Positions 44,277 to 56,677 are shown, counted from the stretch's first letter. The stretch is 64,000 bases of DNA from Microbacterium atlanticum (GCF_015277815.1 NZ_CP063813.1:3648989-3712988), one strand, 5' to 3'. Notes: generated by a model not told the origin, from the letters alone. Translations and numbers: made by a program.

Positions 44277-45827
44277 TCAGAAGAAGCCCATCGCGCCGTC
44301 GGCGTACGACACCAGCAGGTTCTTCGTCTGCTGGTAGTGGTCGAGCATCTTGAGGTGGTTCTCGCGGCCGATGCCGGACTGCTTGTATCCGCCGAACGCG
44401 GCGTGCGCGGGGTACTGGTGGTAGGTGTTCGTCCAGACGCGGCCGGCCTCGATCGCGCGGCCGGCGCGGTAGGCGGTGTCGCCCGAACGGCTCCACACCC
44501 CGGCGCCGAGGCCGTAGAGCGTGTCGTTCGCGATCGAGACGGCATCGTCGAAGTCGTCGAACGAGGTGACCGAGACGACCGGGCCGAAGATCTCCTCCTG
44601 GAAGATGCGCATGTCGTTGGTGCCCTCGAACACGGTGGGCGCCACGTAGAAGCCCTCGCTGAGGTCGCCGCCGAGGTCGACCCGCTCGCCGCCGGCGAGC
44701 AGCTTCGCGCCGCCCTGCTTGCCGATCTCGATGTACGACAGGATCTTCTCGAGCTGGTCGTTGGACGCCTGAGCGCCGATCATCGTGGCCGGGTCGAGGG
44801 GGTTGCCCTGCACGATCTTCGCCACCCGATCGAGCCCGTCGCCGAGGAACCGGTCGTAGATGGAGCGCTGGATGAGGGCACGCGACGGGCACGTGCACAC
44901 CTCGCCCTGGTTGAGCGCGAAGAAGGTGAAGCCCTCGAGCGCCTTGTCGTAGTACGCGTCGCCGGTGTCGCGCGCGACGTCCTCGAAGAACACGTTGGCG
45001 CTCTTGCCGCCGAGCTCGAGGGTCACGGGGATCAGGTTCTGCGATGCGTACTGCATGATGAGGCGGCCGGTCGTCGTCTCTCCCGTGAACGCGACCTTGC
45101 GGATGCGCTTGTGCTGTGCGAGCGGCGCGCCCGCCTCGATGCCGAATCCGTTCACGATGTTCACGACGCCAGGCGGCAGCAGGTCGCCGATGATGTCGAA
45201 GAGGAAGAGGATGGATGCCGGGGTCTGCTCGGCGGGCTTGAGCACCACGCAGTTGCCCGCGGCGAGCGCGGGCGCCAGCTTCCAGGTGGCCATGAGGATC
45301 GGGAAGTTCCACGGGATGATCTGGCCGACCACCCCGAGCGGCTCGTGGAAATGGTACGCCACGGTGTCCTCGTCGAGCTGGCTGAGCGAGCCCTCCTGCG
45401 CCCGCAGCACGCCGGCGAAGTAGCGGAAGTGGTCGACGGCGAGCGGGATGTCGGCGGCGAGCGTCTCGCGGACCGGCTTGCCGTTCTCCCACGTCTCGGC
45501 GACCGCGATCCGCTCGAGGTTCTCTTCGATGCGGTCGGCGATCCTGTTGAGGATGACGGCGCGCTCCGCGGGCGTCGTGCGCTTCCACGACTCGAACGCG
45601 CGCCACGCGACGTCGACCGCGCGATCGACGTCCTCGACAGTGCCGCGGCCCACCTCGGTGAAGGGCTTGCCGTTGACCGGGCTGATGTTCTCGAAGTACT
45701 GGCCCTTGATCGGCTCGACCCATTCGCCGCCGATGTAGTGGCCGTAGCGAGGGCGGTAGTCGGCGATCGAGCCGCGCTGCCCGGGGGCGGCGTAGATGCT
45801 CGAGACGCCCTCTTCGACGATGGTCAT
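44277..45827 (-). CDS. NAD-dependent aldehyde dehydrogenase (acetaldehyde type)
   Basis: A 516-residue enzyme. It shows [20 protein letters not shown] and the cofactor region [20 protein letters not shown]. The general-base glutamate is in [14 protein letters not shown]. The nucleophile is in [14 protein letters not shown] (about Cys311). The C-terminal [19 protein letters not shown], with the catalytic pair and the [16 protein letters not shown] ending, marks the AldA/ExaC group used in ethanol and acetaldehyde oxidation. The partner DUF779 gene follows, and an AcoR-like regulator gene lies just upstream in the same direction. Confidence 0.93.
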   Translation of the reverse strand: MTIVEEGVSSIYAAPGQRGSIADYRPRYGHYIGGEWVEPIKGQYFENISPVNGKPFTEVGRGTVEDVDRAVDVAWRAFESWKRTTPAERAVILNRIADRIEENLERIAVAETWENGKPVRETLAADIPLAVDHFRYFAGVLRAQEGSLSQLDEDTVAYHFHEPLGVVGQIIPWNFPILMATWKLAPALAAGNCVVLKPAEQTPASILFLFDIIGDLLPPGVVNIVNGFGIEAGAPLAQHKRIRKVAFTGETTTGRLIMQYASQNLIPVTLELGGKSANVFFEDVARDTGDAYYDKALEGFTFFALNQGEVCTCPSRALIQRSIYDRFLGDGLDRVAKIVQGNPLDPATMIGAQASNDQLEKILSYIEIGKQGGAKLLAGGERVDLGGDLSEGFYVAPTVFEGTNDMRIFQEEIFGPVVSVTSFDDFDDAVSIANDTLYGLGAGVWSRSGDTAYRAGRAIEAGRVWTNTYHQYPAHAAFGGYKQSGIGRENHLKMLDHYQQTKNLLVSYADGAMGFF

Positions 45828-45930
45828 GCTGGTCTCCTTCGACGCTGTCCGCGACGTCCGTCGTCGCGATGCGTCGACGCTAGGCGGCGGGAGGTTGCAT
45901 CAGGTTGCACCGTTGTCGGCGGGGGGTTCG

Positions 45931-46012
45931 GCAGAACTCCACGGATCCGCGCCTGCGACGGCGGATAGGGCGTCCCCAGCCGCCGGGAGCGCGCAGATCC
46001 GTGGAGTTCCGC
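45931..46012. repeat. 82-bp palindromic element, copy B
   Basis: Left end GCAGAACTCCACGGAT at 45931-45946; right end at 45997-46012 is its complement with one mismatch. Same length as copy A, and the same gacggcg and gcgcgcag boxes at matching offsets, while the rest of the centre differs. It fills most of the gap between the regulator stop (46015) and the aldehyde dehydrogenase start. Confidence 0.92.
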
Positions 46013-46014
46013 CG

Positions 46015-47355
46015 TCAGGCCTCGGCAGCCTCGAGTCGCTCGAGGCGGGCGACCAGCCCGGCCCGCCTCGGCGAGCGCGCCGGCAGCATCGACAGGCAGA
46101 GCCGGAGCAGCTCGAGGTCGTCGGAGGCGGCATCCGTCTCGGCATACGAGAGGAGCACGTCGACGGATGCCTCGGCCATGAGCGCCTCGCGCAGCGTCGT
46201 GCGCACCGTCTCGCGGAACTCCTCCACGCCGGGCGCGACCGAGTCGGGGAGCACGTCGCCGCGGTACGCCGCGAGCGCCACGCGGTGGGCGCCGCGGTCG
46301 AGCAGCGACAGCACCTGGTGCGCATCGGTCTCGACCTCGACGCCGAGGCGATAGGGACGGGACTCGGGGACGAGCGCGGGTGCCGCCTTCGCCAGGGCCT
46401 TGCGCAGGCGCACCATCTCGGCGCGGAGGGTGACGGATGCCGCGTCCCCGGCCGCCTCGCCGTAGACGAGGTCGCCGAGCCGCTCGGCCGAGAGCCCCTG
46501 CCGGTGCACCGCGAGCATGAGGAGCAGCTCGGCGTGGCGCGGCCCGAGCTCGGACAGCGTCTGCCTGCCGTCGCCCACCACCTCGAGCTGCGCCCGGTCG
46601 CGCCCCAGCACCCGCAGCACCGCTCGCGTCGGCTCGGCGCGCGCACTCGTGCGGCGTGCCGGACGCGCCGGCGCCGCCCGCGCGCGCAGTCGCGCCACCA
46701 ACAGCTCACCCTCGATCGCCCGGGCCGTCGCGTCGACGAGCAGCTGCGCCTGCGGCGTGACGGCTTCGGGGCCACCCGTGACGTCGATCACGCCGAGGAT
46801 GCGACGCGTCTCGGGGTCGTGCACCGGCGCCGCGGTGCACGACCACGGCTGCACGAGACGGTTGAAGTGCTCGGCTCCGTGGATCTGCACCGAGCGGTCG
46901 AGGGCGAGCGCCGTGCCGGGCGCGGCGGTGCCGACCGCGAGCTCCGACCAGTTCGCACCCTCGACGAAGCCCATGCCGCCGGTGAGCGCGCGCACGCGGC
47001 GGTCACCCTCGACCCACAGCAGCCGGCCGGCCGCGTCGCCGACCGCCACGACGACGCCGGATTCGGATGCCTCGCCCGGCAGCAGCAGCCCTCGCACCAT
47101 GTCGATGACGCCGGCCAGCGGGTGCGCGCGGCGGTACGCCTCGAGCTCTTGGGCCGAAAGATCGAGCGGCGGCAGCGCCTCGGCGCCGACCAGGCTGTCG
47201 AGCGAGCGTCGCCACGACTCCCGGACGAGCGCGCGGACGTCGCGCAGCCGCGCGTCTTGCGCGTTCCCGGCGACGAGCTCCTCGTGCGCGCGCTCGATCA
47301 GCAGGCGCGAGGTCTCGGGCGACACCTCACGCCGCGGCGACCACGATGAATCCAT
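46015..47355 (-). CDS. AcoR-like GAF-domain transcription regulator
   Basis: About 446 residues. The N-terminal helical region (LRDVRALVRESWRRSLDSLV) and a GAF sensor domain (VVVAVGDAAGRLLWVEGDRR, then GMGFVEGANWSELAVGTAAP) are typical of AcoR/AdhR-type sensors. The AAA+ sigma-54 module is absent; instead there is a winged-helix region (LGPRHAELLLMLAVHRQGLS, AEMVRLRKALAKAAP). It probably senses acetaldehyde or a related compound and activates the aldehyde dehydrogenase gene downstream. ATG 47355 is chosen. A GC-rich gap with a doubled 14-bp unit (47425-47452) separates it from cca. Confidence 0.82.
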   Translation of the reverse strand: MDSSWSPRREVSPETSRLLIERAHEELVAGNAQDARLRDVRALVRESWRRSLDSLVGAEALPPLDLSAQELEAYRRAHPLAGVIDMVRGLLLPGEASESGVVVAVGDAAGRLLWVEGDRRVRALTGGMGFVEGANWSELAVGTAAPGTALALDRSVQIHGAEHFNRLVQPWSCTAAPVHDPETRRILGVIDVTGGPEAVTPQAQLLVDATARAIEGELLVARLRARAAPARPARRTSARAEPTRAVLRVLGRDRAQLEVVGDGRQTLSELGPRHAELLLMLAVHRQGLSAERLGDLVYGEAAGDAASVTLRAEMVRLRKALAKAAPALVPESRPYRLGVEVETDAHQVLSLLDRGAHRVALAAYRGDVLPDSVAPGVEEFRETVRTTLREALMAEASVDVLLSYAETDAASDDLELLRLCLSMLPARSPRRAGLVARLERLEAAEA

Positions 47356-47467
47356 GGTGCTCCGATCGGCGTCGGCGGGAGCGTGGGTCCAGTGTAGGGG
47401 CCCGGCACCCCGGCAGGCGCGGGGCCCGGGCACCCCGGCCCGGGCACCCCGGCCCAGGCGCGCGGGC

Positions 47468-48895
47468 TCAGGTGCGGGCGGCCCACCACTCCCGCAGGCG
47501 GCGTTCGGCCTCGGCCTCGCCGACGACGCCCTCGTCCAGCCGCAGGTCGAGGAGGAACCGGTACGCCTCGCCGACCTCGCGCCCGGGCTTGAGGCCGAGC
47601 ACCTCCTGGATGCGGTTGCCGTCGAGCTCGGGACGCATCGCGTCGAGCTCCTCCTGCGCGGCGAGCTCGTCGATGCGGCGCTCGATGTCGTCGTACGCGC
47701 GGGCGAGCCGCGTGGCCTTGCGGACGTTGCGCGTGGTGACGTCGGCCCGCGTCAGGATGTGAAGCCGCTCGAGCTCGGCGTCGGCATCGCGCACGTAGCG
47801 GCGCACGGCCGCGTCGGTCCACGCGCCCTCGGAGTAGCCGAAGAAGCGCAGATGCAGCTCGATCAAGCGCGTCACGGTGGCGATGGTCGCCGAGTCGAAG
47901 CGCAGCGCCTGCAGCCGCTTGCGCGCCAGCCGCGCGCCCTTGATGTCGTGGTGGTAGAACGTCACCCCGCCGCCGGGCTCGAGGCGCCGCGTGGCGGGCT
48001 TGCCGATGTCGTGGAGCAGCGCCGCCAGCCGGAGGGAGACGTCGGGGGCGGCATCCGGATTCCGTCGCTTCTCGAGATCGATGGCCTGCCGCAGCACGGT
48101 GAGCGAGTGCTCGTAGACGTCCTTGTGGTGGTGGTGCTCGTCGACCTCCAGCTGCAGCGCGGGGATCTCGGGGAGGAACTCGTCCATCAGCCCCGTCCGC
48201 ACGAGCAGGCGGATGCCCTGCACCGGATCGTCGGTCGCCAGCAGGCGCGAGAGCTCTCCCTGCACGCGCTCGGGGCTCACGATCGCGAGCGTCTCGCGCA
48301 GCTCGGCCATCGCGGCCTCGGTCGCGGGGTCGACCTCGAAGCCCAGCTGCGAGGCGAACCGCGCAGCGCGCAGCATGCGCAACGGGTCGTCGCCGAAGCT
48401 CACCGCCGGGTCGGTCGGCGTGCGCAGGACCCCGCGGACGAGATCCTCCACCGCGCCCGTCGGGTCGACGAGGGTCTGGGAGGGCACCCGGAGCGCCATC
48501 GCGTTCACCGTGAAGTCGCGGCGCGCGAGGTCGCCCTCGATGGTGTCGCCGAACTGCACCGTCGGCTTGCGCGTGACCCCGTCGTAGCTGTCGGCCCGGT
48601 ACGTGGTGATCTCGACCTGCTCGCCGCGCACCCGGGCGCCGATGGTGCCGAAGGCGCGGCCGATGTCCCACTGCGCCGTCGAGATCGGCGTCACGACGCG
48701 CAGGATGTCGTCCGGCCGCGCGTCGGTGGTGAAGTCGAGATCGTTGGTGGCCTTGCCGAGGAGCGCGTCGCGCACCGGTCCGCCGACGATCGCCAGGTCG
48801 AAGCCGGCGGCGGAGAACGCCCGCGCGAGTGCGGCGACGACGGGGGACTCGGCGAGCGCGCCGAGGCGCGCGATGCCCTCGGCCATGTTGAGCAT
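47468..48895 (-). CDS. cca: CCA-adding tRNA nucleotidyltransferase
   Basis: A 475-residue class II nucleotidyltransferase. The GGPVRDALLGKATNDLDFTT region near residues 38-57 holds the catalytic aspartates (DLDF). RRDFTVNAMAL and the neck motif DPLRMLRAARFASQLGF follow. An HD domain (HHHHKDVYEHSL, LLHDIGKPATR) is in the middle, as in actinobacterial enzymes with phosphohydrolase activity. It adds or repairs the 3' CCA of tRNA. Placement upstream of the murJ region is normal for actinobacteria. Confidence 0.95.
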   Translation of the reverse strand: MLNMAEGIARLGALAESPVVAALARAFSAAGFDLAIVGGPVRDALLGKATNDLDFTTDARPDDILRVVTPISTAQWDIGRAFGTIGARVRGEQVEITTYRADSYDGVTRKPTVQFGDTIEGDLARRDFTVNAMALRVPSQTLVDPTGAVEDLVRGVLRTPTDPAVSFGDDPLRMLRAARFASQLGFEVDPATEAAMAELRETLAIVSPERVQGELSRLLATDDPVQGIRLLVRTGLMDEFLPEIPALQLEVDEHHHHKDVYEHSLTVLRQAIDLEKRRNPDAAPDVSLRLAALLHDIGKPATRRLEPGGGVTFYHHDIKGARLARKRLQALRFDSATIATVTRLIELHLRFFGYSEGAWTDAAVRRYVRDADAELERLHILTRADVTTRNVRKATRLARAYDDIERRIDELAAQEELDAMRPELDGNRIQEVLGLKPGREVGEAYRFLLDLRLDEGVVGEAEAERRLREWWAART

Positions 48896-48967
48896 GGGTT
48901 CCAGCCTACCGACGCGGAGACCGGCCCATTCTGCCGGGAGCCCTCACCTCCGGCCGGGAAGACCGGG

Positions 48968-50488
48968 CTAGCCGAACCGGAGGAAGCCGGTGAACAGCAG
49001 CTCGCGCACGCGCGGGAGGAGGTCGGCGCGCAGGGCGCCCGCCTGCACCCCGAGGAGCTCGGCGATGGCGTCGACGAGCACGCCCACGGGGAGGTCCCCG
49101 TCGCACGCGCCGACGAGCGCCGCGAGCCCGGGATCGACACCGAGCGCGCGCCCGAATCCACCGCCCTGCCGCAGCTCGATGACGGTCGGATCCTCGGCGC
49201 CGGGGAGGTGGTGGCGGGCCTCGGTGACATCGGGAGCGACGAGGAGCACGGATGCCGCGAGCGCGCGGTCGTCGAGCGCACCGAGGCGGTCGTGCGCCTC
49301 GAGCGCGGTCGCGAGGTGTGCGCCCAGACCGTCGCCGGGGAGCGCGGCGTGGAGCGTCTCGTACCGGGCCAGGGTCGGCGCGCCCTCCAGCGGTCGCCGC
49401 AGCAGCAGGTATCCGAAGCCGACCTCGGTCACGCTCCGGGCGCCGAAGTCGTCCAGCCAGGCGTCGACGAGGCGGGCGAATCCCGGCGTGCCGGGGAGGG
49501 TCCCGCCGTCGCGCACCCAGAGCTCGGCGTACGACAGCGGGTCGAGGCGCTCGCGCTCGACCACCCACGCGTCCAGCGGCACCGGCGACGATTCGATCCA
49601 GCGGCGGACGCGGTCGAGGCCCGCCACGCCGTCGCGGGTCTCCCAGTTGCCCAGCAGCTGCGCGACGCCCCCTGGCGCGAGATGCGCCCCGACGCCGGCG
49701 ACGAACGCGGCCACGAGGTCGTCGCCCACCATGCCGCCGTCGCGGTACTCGTAGGCCGGCACGTCGTCGGCGCGCGGCGTGATCACGAACGGCGGATTCG
49801 ACACGATGCGGTCGAACTGCTCGCCTGCCACCGGCGCGAACAGGCTCCCCTGCCGCACCTCGATGCCGCCCACGCCGTTGAGCAGCGCGTTGAACCGCGT
49901 GAAGGCGAGGGCTCGCGCCGAGACGTCGGTGGCGACGACGTGGTCGACGTGTGCGCGGGCCCGCAGCGCCTGGATGCCGCACCCCGAGCCGATGTCCAGC
50001 CCGCGCGCGGCGGGCGTCGACAGCTGCAGCCCGGCGAGGGTGAGCGAGGCGCCTCCGACCCCGAGCACGTGGTCCTCGGGAAGGGGGCCGCCCAGCGCCG
50101 CCTCGTCGAGGTCGCTCGCGATCCACCACTGCCCGGATCCGGTCTCGTCGGCGTACGACTGCGGCCGCACCAGCGCGCGCGGGCGGACCTCGCCGCGCTC
50201 GACGTCCGCCAGCCCCAGCCGGGTCAGCCCCGCCGCGCCGGTGCGGACCAGCGCTCGATCGACGGATGCCTCGGCCTGCGGCATCCCGAGCACCAGCAGT
50301 CGCCCGAGCACGGCCAGCGCATCCTCGCGGTCGCCGAGCGCCCGCGACGCCGGCGAGCGCAGGCCGCGCGCGATCGCGTCGTCGGCCGCCGGTCCCCACG
50401 CGTCGCGCAGCGCCTCGGCGGTGTACCCGGCGGCGCGGAGGTCGGCGGCGAGGGCGTGGCAGAGGGCGGGATCCGATGCGGGAAGCAC
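48968..50488 (-). CDS. SAM-dependent methyltransferase (N6-adenine/glutamine type)
   Basis: About 506 residues. The N-terminal helical domain (CHALAADLRAAGYTAEALRD) precedes a class I methyltransferase fold. Motif I is GLDIGSGCGIQALRA (near 163-177), and the catalytic motif NPPF (near 230, IVSNPPFVITPRA) is typical of enzymes that methylate the exocyclic amine of adenine or the amide of glutamine. A C-terminal domain of about 150 residues is actinobacteria-specific and of unknown role. GTG 50488 is the most likely start, without a clear ribosome site; a TTG at 50500 is possible. Confidence 0.8.
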   Translation of the reverse strand: MLPASDPALCHALAADLRAAGYTAEALRDAWGPAADDAIARGLRSPASRALGDREDALAVLGRLLVLGMPQAEASVDRALVRTGAAGLTRLGLADVERGEVRPRALVRPQSYADETGSGQWWIASDLDEAALGGPLPEDHVLGVGGASLTLAGLQLSTPAARGLDIGSGCGIQALRARAHVDHVVATDVSARALAFTRFNALLNGVGGIEVRQGSLFAPVAGEQFDRIVSNPPFVITPRADDVPAYEYRDGGMVGDDLVAAFVAGVGAHLAPGGVAQLLGNWETRDGVAGLDRVRRWIESSPVPLDAWVVERERLDPLSYAELWVRDGGTLPGTPGFARLVDAWLDDFGARSVTEVGFGYLLLRRPLEGAPTLARYETLHAALPGDGLGAHLATALEAHDRLGALDDRALAASVLLVAPDVTEARHHLPGAEDPTVIELRQGGGFGRALGVDPGLAALVGACDGDLPVGVLVDAIAELLGVQAGALRADLLPRVRELLFTGFLRFG

Positions 50489-50643
50489 CCGACCATTCAA
50501 TCGCGCCCACGTGGCCGCCGCGCGGTGGCGGGGGGCGGCCTGGCCGCGTGCGGCCCGGCATCCGGGGGCCTCGGAGCCACGGACCGTAGAATCGCAGTCG
50601 ATCGTGCGGTCAGGACATCGCACAGGAGCGAACCCCCGACAGG

Positions 50644-52937
<2,294 letters not shown>

Positions 52938-52941
<4 letters not shown>

Positions 52942-54551
52942 GCGGGATCGGGCGCGCGAGCGTCCTGATCGGTGCCGGCACCATCGTGTCGCGGCTGACC
53001 GGGTTCCTCCGCGCGGTCGTGCTGGTGTCGGCGATCGGGGCGACGACGGCGGGCGGCAACGCCTTCGCGGTGGCCAACCAACTGCCCAACAACATCTACG
53101 CGATCATCTCGACCGGGCTGCTGAGTGCGGTCGTCGTGCCCCAGATCGTCAAGGCCGCCGCGCACGACGACGGCGGGCGCGCGTTCGTGTCCAAGCTCTT
53201 CACCCTGGGCGCGGTGGTGCTTCTGGGCACCACGGTTCTCGCGACGGCCGCTGCGCCGCTGCTGGTCGAGCTGTATGCCCCCGCCTTCCCCCCGGAGCAG
53301 CAGGCTCTGGCGACCGCCTTCGCCTACTGGTGCCTGCCGCAGATCCTCTTCTACGGGCTGTTCGCGCTCGTCGGAGAGTCACTGAACGCCCGGCGGGTGT
53401 ACGGCCCCTACACATGGGCGCCGATCGTCAACAACCTCGTCTCGATCGCGGGGTTCGTCGCCTTCATCTGGCTGTTCGGTCCGGCCGGCAGCACCACCGC
53501 GTGGACCCCTGAGATGATCGCGGTGCTCGCCGGCACCGCCACGCTCGGCATCGTGGTGCAGACCGGAATCCTCTTCGCGTTCTGGCGCAAGACCGGCCTG
53601 CACGTCCGGCCCGACTTCGGATGGCGCGGCGTCGGCCTCGGCCAGGTCGGCAAGCTGGCGGGGTGGACCTTCCTCATGGTGCTCGCCGGCCAGCTCGCCG
53701 GCCTCGTGCAGTCCCAGGTGATGTCGCGCATCCCCGAGGGCGACCCGGGCGTGTTCGTCGCCGGCAACGCGTGGCTGCTGTTCATGCTGCCGTACTCGAT
53801 CATCGTCCTCTCGATCGGGACGCCGTACTTCACTCAGCTCAGCGAGCACGCCGCTGCGGGGCGCGACGAGGATGTCCGCGGCGACGTCGGACGCAGCATC
53901 CGCACCCTCGGGCTGTTCGTGGTGGGCGCCACCGCCGCGCTCGGGGTGGCCGCGATCCCCGCGTCCCGCATCTTCACCGACAGCCCGGACGAAGCCGTCG
54001 CGGCATCAGCGGTGCTCCTCTGCTACCTCGTCAGCCTGATCCCGCTCGCCGTGCTGTTCGTCGTGCAGCGCACCTTCTACGCCTACGACGACACCCGCAC
54101 GCCCTTCCTCTTCACGATCCTCCAGTGCGCGCTCGTCGTCCTCACGGCCTGGGGCGCGCTCTGGGCGTTCACCGCCGGGGCGCTGGCGCCGAGCCGCCTC
54201 ACGGCGGCGGTCGCGCTCGGGCAGTCGCTGGCGAGCGTGGTGCAGGTGATCGTCGCGGCGTGGCTGCTGCATCGTCGGCTCGGCGGCATCCGCGTGGGTT
54301 CCTGGATGCTGTCGCTCGGCCGGTTCGCCCTGGCCGCGCTGCCGGCCGCCGCCGCCGGCTGGTTCACCTTCCAGCTGCTCGGCGGCGTGGAAGGGTGGAC
54401 CATGGCCGACAAGGTGCTGGGCGCCGTGGGAGCCGCCATCATCGGGGTGGTCGTCCTCGTGGTGTACGCCGGGTTCCTGGCGCTGCTGAGGGCGCCGGAG
54501 CTCTCCGTCGCGGCGGGCCTCGTGCGGCGGTTCCTGCCGGGCGGGCGCTGA
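52938..54551 (+). CDS. murJ: Lipid II flippase
   Basis: A 537-residue MOP-superfamily transporter with about 14 membrane segments. The start SGIGRASVLIGAGTIVSRLT and the blocks GESLNARRVYGPYTWAPIVN and RTFYAYDDTRTPFLFTILQC are diagnostic of MurJ/MviN. It moves lipid-linked peptidoglycan precursors outward. GTG 52938 overlaps the upstream stop (GTGA). No pseudokinase extension is fused, and the kinase and sigma-factor genes that lie between murJ and trxB in mycobacteria are absent here. Confidence 0.95.
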
Positions 54552-54626
54552 CGCCCTGATCCCCGGAGCTCCAGTGACTCCGGCGCGACACCTGCCGTGC
54601 GGCGCGCCCGCAAGGGGGGAGGGCGC

Positions 54627-54652
54627 GGAATGCCGCGCGGTTACCATGTGTT
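54627..54652 (+). promoter_or_regulatory. SigR/SigH-type promoter of trxBA
   Basis: GGAAT at 54627-54631, 18 bases, then GTT at 54650-54652, a match to the disulfide-stress sigma factor consensus GGAAT-N18/19-GTT known from Streptomyces SigR and mycobacterial SigH. It lies 64 bp upstream of the trxB start, where those factors drive trxBA. Confidence 0.75.
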
Positions 54653-54715
54653 GAGGCATCCGGAGCCCTTGTCCGTCGTCCGAGGCGCCGGGGCTTCACG
54701 AGGAAAGGGGCGCAC

Positions 54716-55702
54716 GTGCGTCAGGTCATCATCATCGGTTCGGGCCCCGCGGGCTACACGGCGGCGATCTATGCCGCGCGTGCAAACCTGAGCCCGCTCG
54801 TCGTGGCGAGCTCGGTCGAAGCGGGCGGCGAGCTGATGAACACCACCGAGGTCGAGAACTTCCCCGGCTTCCCCGAGGGCATCATGGGCCCCGACCTGAT
54901 GGCGAAGATGCAGGAGCAGGCAGAGAAGTTCGGCGCCGAGGTGCTGTACGACGACGTCGTCGCGCTCGACGTCGACGGTGCGGTCAAGAGGGTCACCCTC
55001 GGCAGCGGGGCCACGCACGAGGCCGAGTCCGTCATCTTCGCCACCGGCTCCGCCCCGCGCAAGATCGGCATCGAGGGCGAGTCCCGCCTGTCAGGTCGCG
55101 GGGTCTCGTACTGCGCCACGTGCGACGGGTTCTTCTTCCGCGAGCGCGTGATCGCGGTCGTGGGCGGCGGCGACTCCGCGATGGAGGAGGCCACGTTCCT
55201 CACGAAGTTCGCGTCGAAGGTCTACGTCATCCACCGTCGCGACGAGCTGCGCGCATCGAAGATCATGCAGGACCGGGCATTCAAGAACGAGAAGATCGAG
55301 TTCATCTGGAACGCCGAGGTGGTCGACATCCTCGGCGAGGACGCGGTCAGCGGCGTGGTCCTCAAGGACACGGTCGACGGCTCGACGCGCGAGCTGACGC
55401 TGGACGGTGTGTTCGTGGCGATCGGCTACGACCCCCGCACCCACCTCGTGCACGGCAAGCTCGACCTGACCGCCGACGGCACGGTGTGGGTGGACGGGCG
55501 CTCGTCGCGGACGTCGGTGCCCGGCGTGTTCGCCGCGGGGGACGTCATCGACCCGACGTACCGGCAGGCCGTCACCGCAGCGGGCAGCGGCACGGTCGCC
55601 GCCCTCGACCTCGAGCACTATCTCGCTGCTCTCGGCGAGGCGGGCGAGCCCGATGCGCACGGCGACCAGATCGCGGGCCTGCCCGAGGTCGCCCCGGTCT
55701 GA
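54716..55702 (+). CDS. trxB: Thioredoxin-disulfide reductase
   Basis: A 328-residue flavoenzyme. The FAD motif GSGPAGYTAAIYAARA lies at the N-terminus, the redox motif YCATCDGFF at about Cys133/Cys136, the NADPH motif VVGGGDSAMEEA at about 146-157 and the C-terminal FAD region VFAAGDVIDPTYRQ. It passes electrons from NADPH to thioredoxin. GTG 54716 follows AGGAAAGG. It forms an operon with trxA (85-bp gap) behind a SigR-type promoter. Confidence 0.97.
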   Translation: MRQVIIIGSGPAGYTAAIYAARANLSPLVVASSVEAGGELMNTTEVENFPGFPEGIMGPDLMAKMQEQAEKFGAEVLYDDVVALDVDGAVKRVTLGSGATHEAESVIFATGSAPRKIGIEGESRLSGRGVSYCATCDGFFFRERVIAVVGGGDSAMEEATFLTKFASKVYVIHRRDELRASKIMQDRAFKNEKIEFIWNAEVVDILGEDAVSGVVLKDTVDGSTRELTLDGVFVAIGYDPRTHLVHGKLDLTADGTVWVDGRSSRTSVPGVFAAGDVIDPTYRQAVTAAGSGTVAALDLEHYLAALGEAGEPDAHGDQIAGLPEVAPV

Positions 55703-55787
55703 ACCTGAGAGTCCGCGGCATGCCGGGAACAATCCCCCCGCGGCATCCGTTTCCACCTACGACAGACTTCCACCGAAGGAGAACCAG

Positions 55788-56111
55788 ATGACCGCCAAGG
55801 CGACGACCTCCGCCACGTTCGAGCAGGATGTGCTTCAGGCTGACGGCCCGGTGCTCGTGGACTTCTGGGCCGAGTGGTGCGGGCCGTGCCGCATGGTCTC
55901 GCCCGTCCTCGACCAGATCCAGTCGGAGCACCCTGACAAGATCACGATCCTCAAGCTCAACGTGGACGAGAACCCCGACCTCGCGATGAAGTACCAGATC
56001 ACGTCGATCCCCGCGATGAAGGTGTTCAACAAGGGCCAGGTCGAGACCACGATCATCGGCGCCAAGCCGAAGTTCGCGCTCGAGCAGGACCTCGCGCGCT
56101 ACATCGGCTGA
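55788..56111 (+). CDS. trxA: Thioredoxin
   Basis: 107 residues with the active site WCGPC (Cys31, Cys34), the preceding LVDFWAEW and the cis-proline region ITSIPAMKVF. It reduces cytosolic disulfides and is the substrate of TrxB. ATG 55788 has the ribosome site GAAGGAG. A clear terminator follows at 56124. Confidence 0.97.
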   Translation: MTAKATTSATFEQDVLQADGPVLVDFWAEWCGPCRMVSPVLDQIQSEHPDKITILKLNVDENPDLAMKYQITSIPAMKVFNKGQVETTIIGAKPKFALEQDLARYIG

Positions 56112-56123
56112 GCTCCCGGCTTC

Positions 56124-56159
56124 ACGAGACCCCGTCGGCTGCGGCTGGCGGGGTCTCGT
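56124..56159 (+). terminator. Terminator of the trxBA operon
   Basis: Perfect 11-bp arms acgagaccccg (56124-56134) and cggggtctcgt (56149-56159) with a 14-base loop, 12 bp after the trxA stop. Confidence 0.85.
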
Positions 56160-56238
56160 CGTGCAACGGCGGGCGAGTCATATGCCGGGTGAGGAATCTG
56201 AGAGCGCGGGCCCGCAGAGCGAGCCGTCGAACCGGCGG

Positions 56239-56637
56239 TCAGCCGGCGTCCGCGCGCACTGTGGCGTCCCAGCGGCGATGAGTGTTCGCGTCTCCCAGCA
56301 GCCGCCAGACGGCGCGCGTGAGCGGCGGGTAGTCGAGGGCGATCTGACGCAGGACACGGTAGTGGCGGCTGGCATTGGGCCTCGCGCCGCCGTTCGCGGC
56401 GATGTTCTCGGCTCGCAGCATGAAGACGACCAGTTCGTCCACCGTGGGGAGGTCCTCCATGAACTCCCACGGATCCTCGCCCGCGCGCAGGCGCTCGGTG
56501 ACGAGGACGGAAAGTTCGTCGGCGGCCTCGGCGCGCAGCAGCTCCAGGCTCGCCCGTCGTCGCGGGGTCTGCTCGTCGTGTGCCACCAGACCAGGGTACG
56601 CGGCGACGCCGACGTGGAGGGCCGCCGCGCGCGTCAC
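56239..56637 (-). CDS. Small soluble protein of unknown function
   Basis: Up to 132 residues, mostly helical: RASLELLRAEAADELSVLVT, then a Trp/Phe/Met patch EDPWEFMEDLPTVDELVVFM and LRQIALDYPPLTRAVWRLLG. No family recognised. GTG 56637 has a weak, distant GAGGG site; GTG 56586 (starting VAHDEQTPRRR) gives a more protein-like N-terminus without one, so the start is unsure. It lies between trxA and parB on the parB strand. Confidence 0.65.
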   Translation of the reverse strand: MTRAAALHVGVAAYPGLVAHDEQTPRRRASLELLRAEAADELSVLVTERLRAGEDPWEFMEDLPTVDELVVFMLRAENIAANGGARPNASRHYRVLRQIALDYPPLTRAVWRLLGDANTHRRWDATVRADAG

Positions 56638-56677
56638 TGCCGCGTTACCCTCGTCCGGACGCGTGCGGGGCCGGGCC

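Noticed and set aside
47401..47460. GC-rich tandem unit (cccgggcaccccgg, two copies) as a mobile repeat
   Set aside because: Only two full copies and self-complementary; more simply the terminator region upstream of cca.
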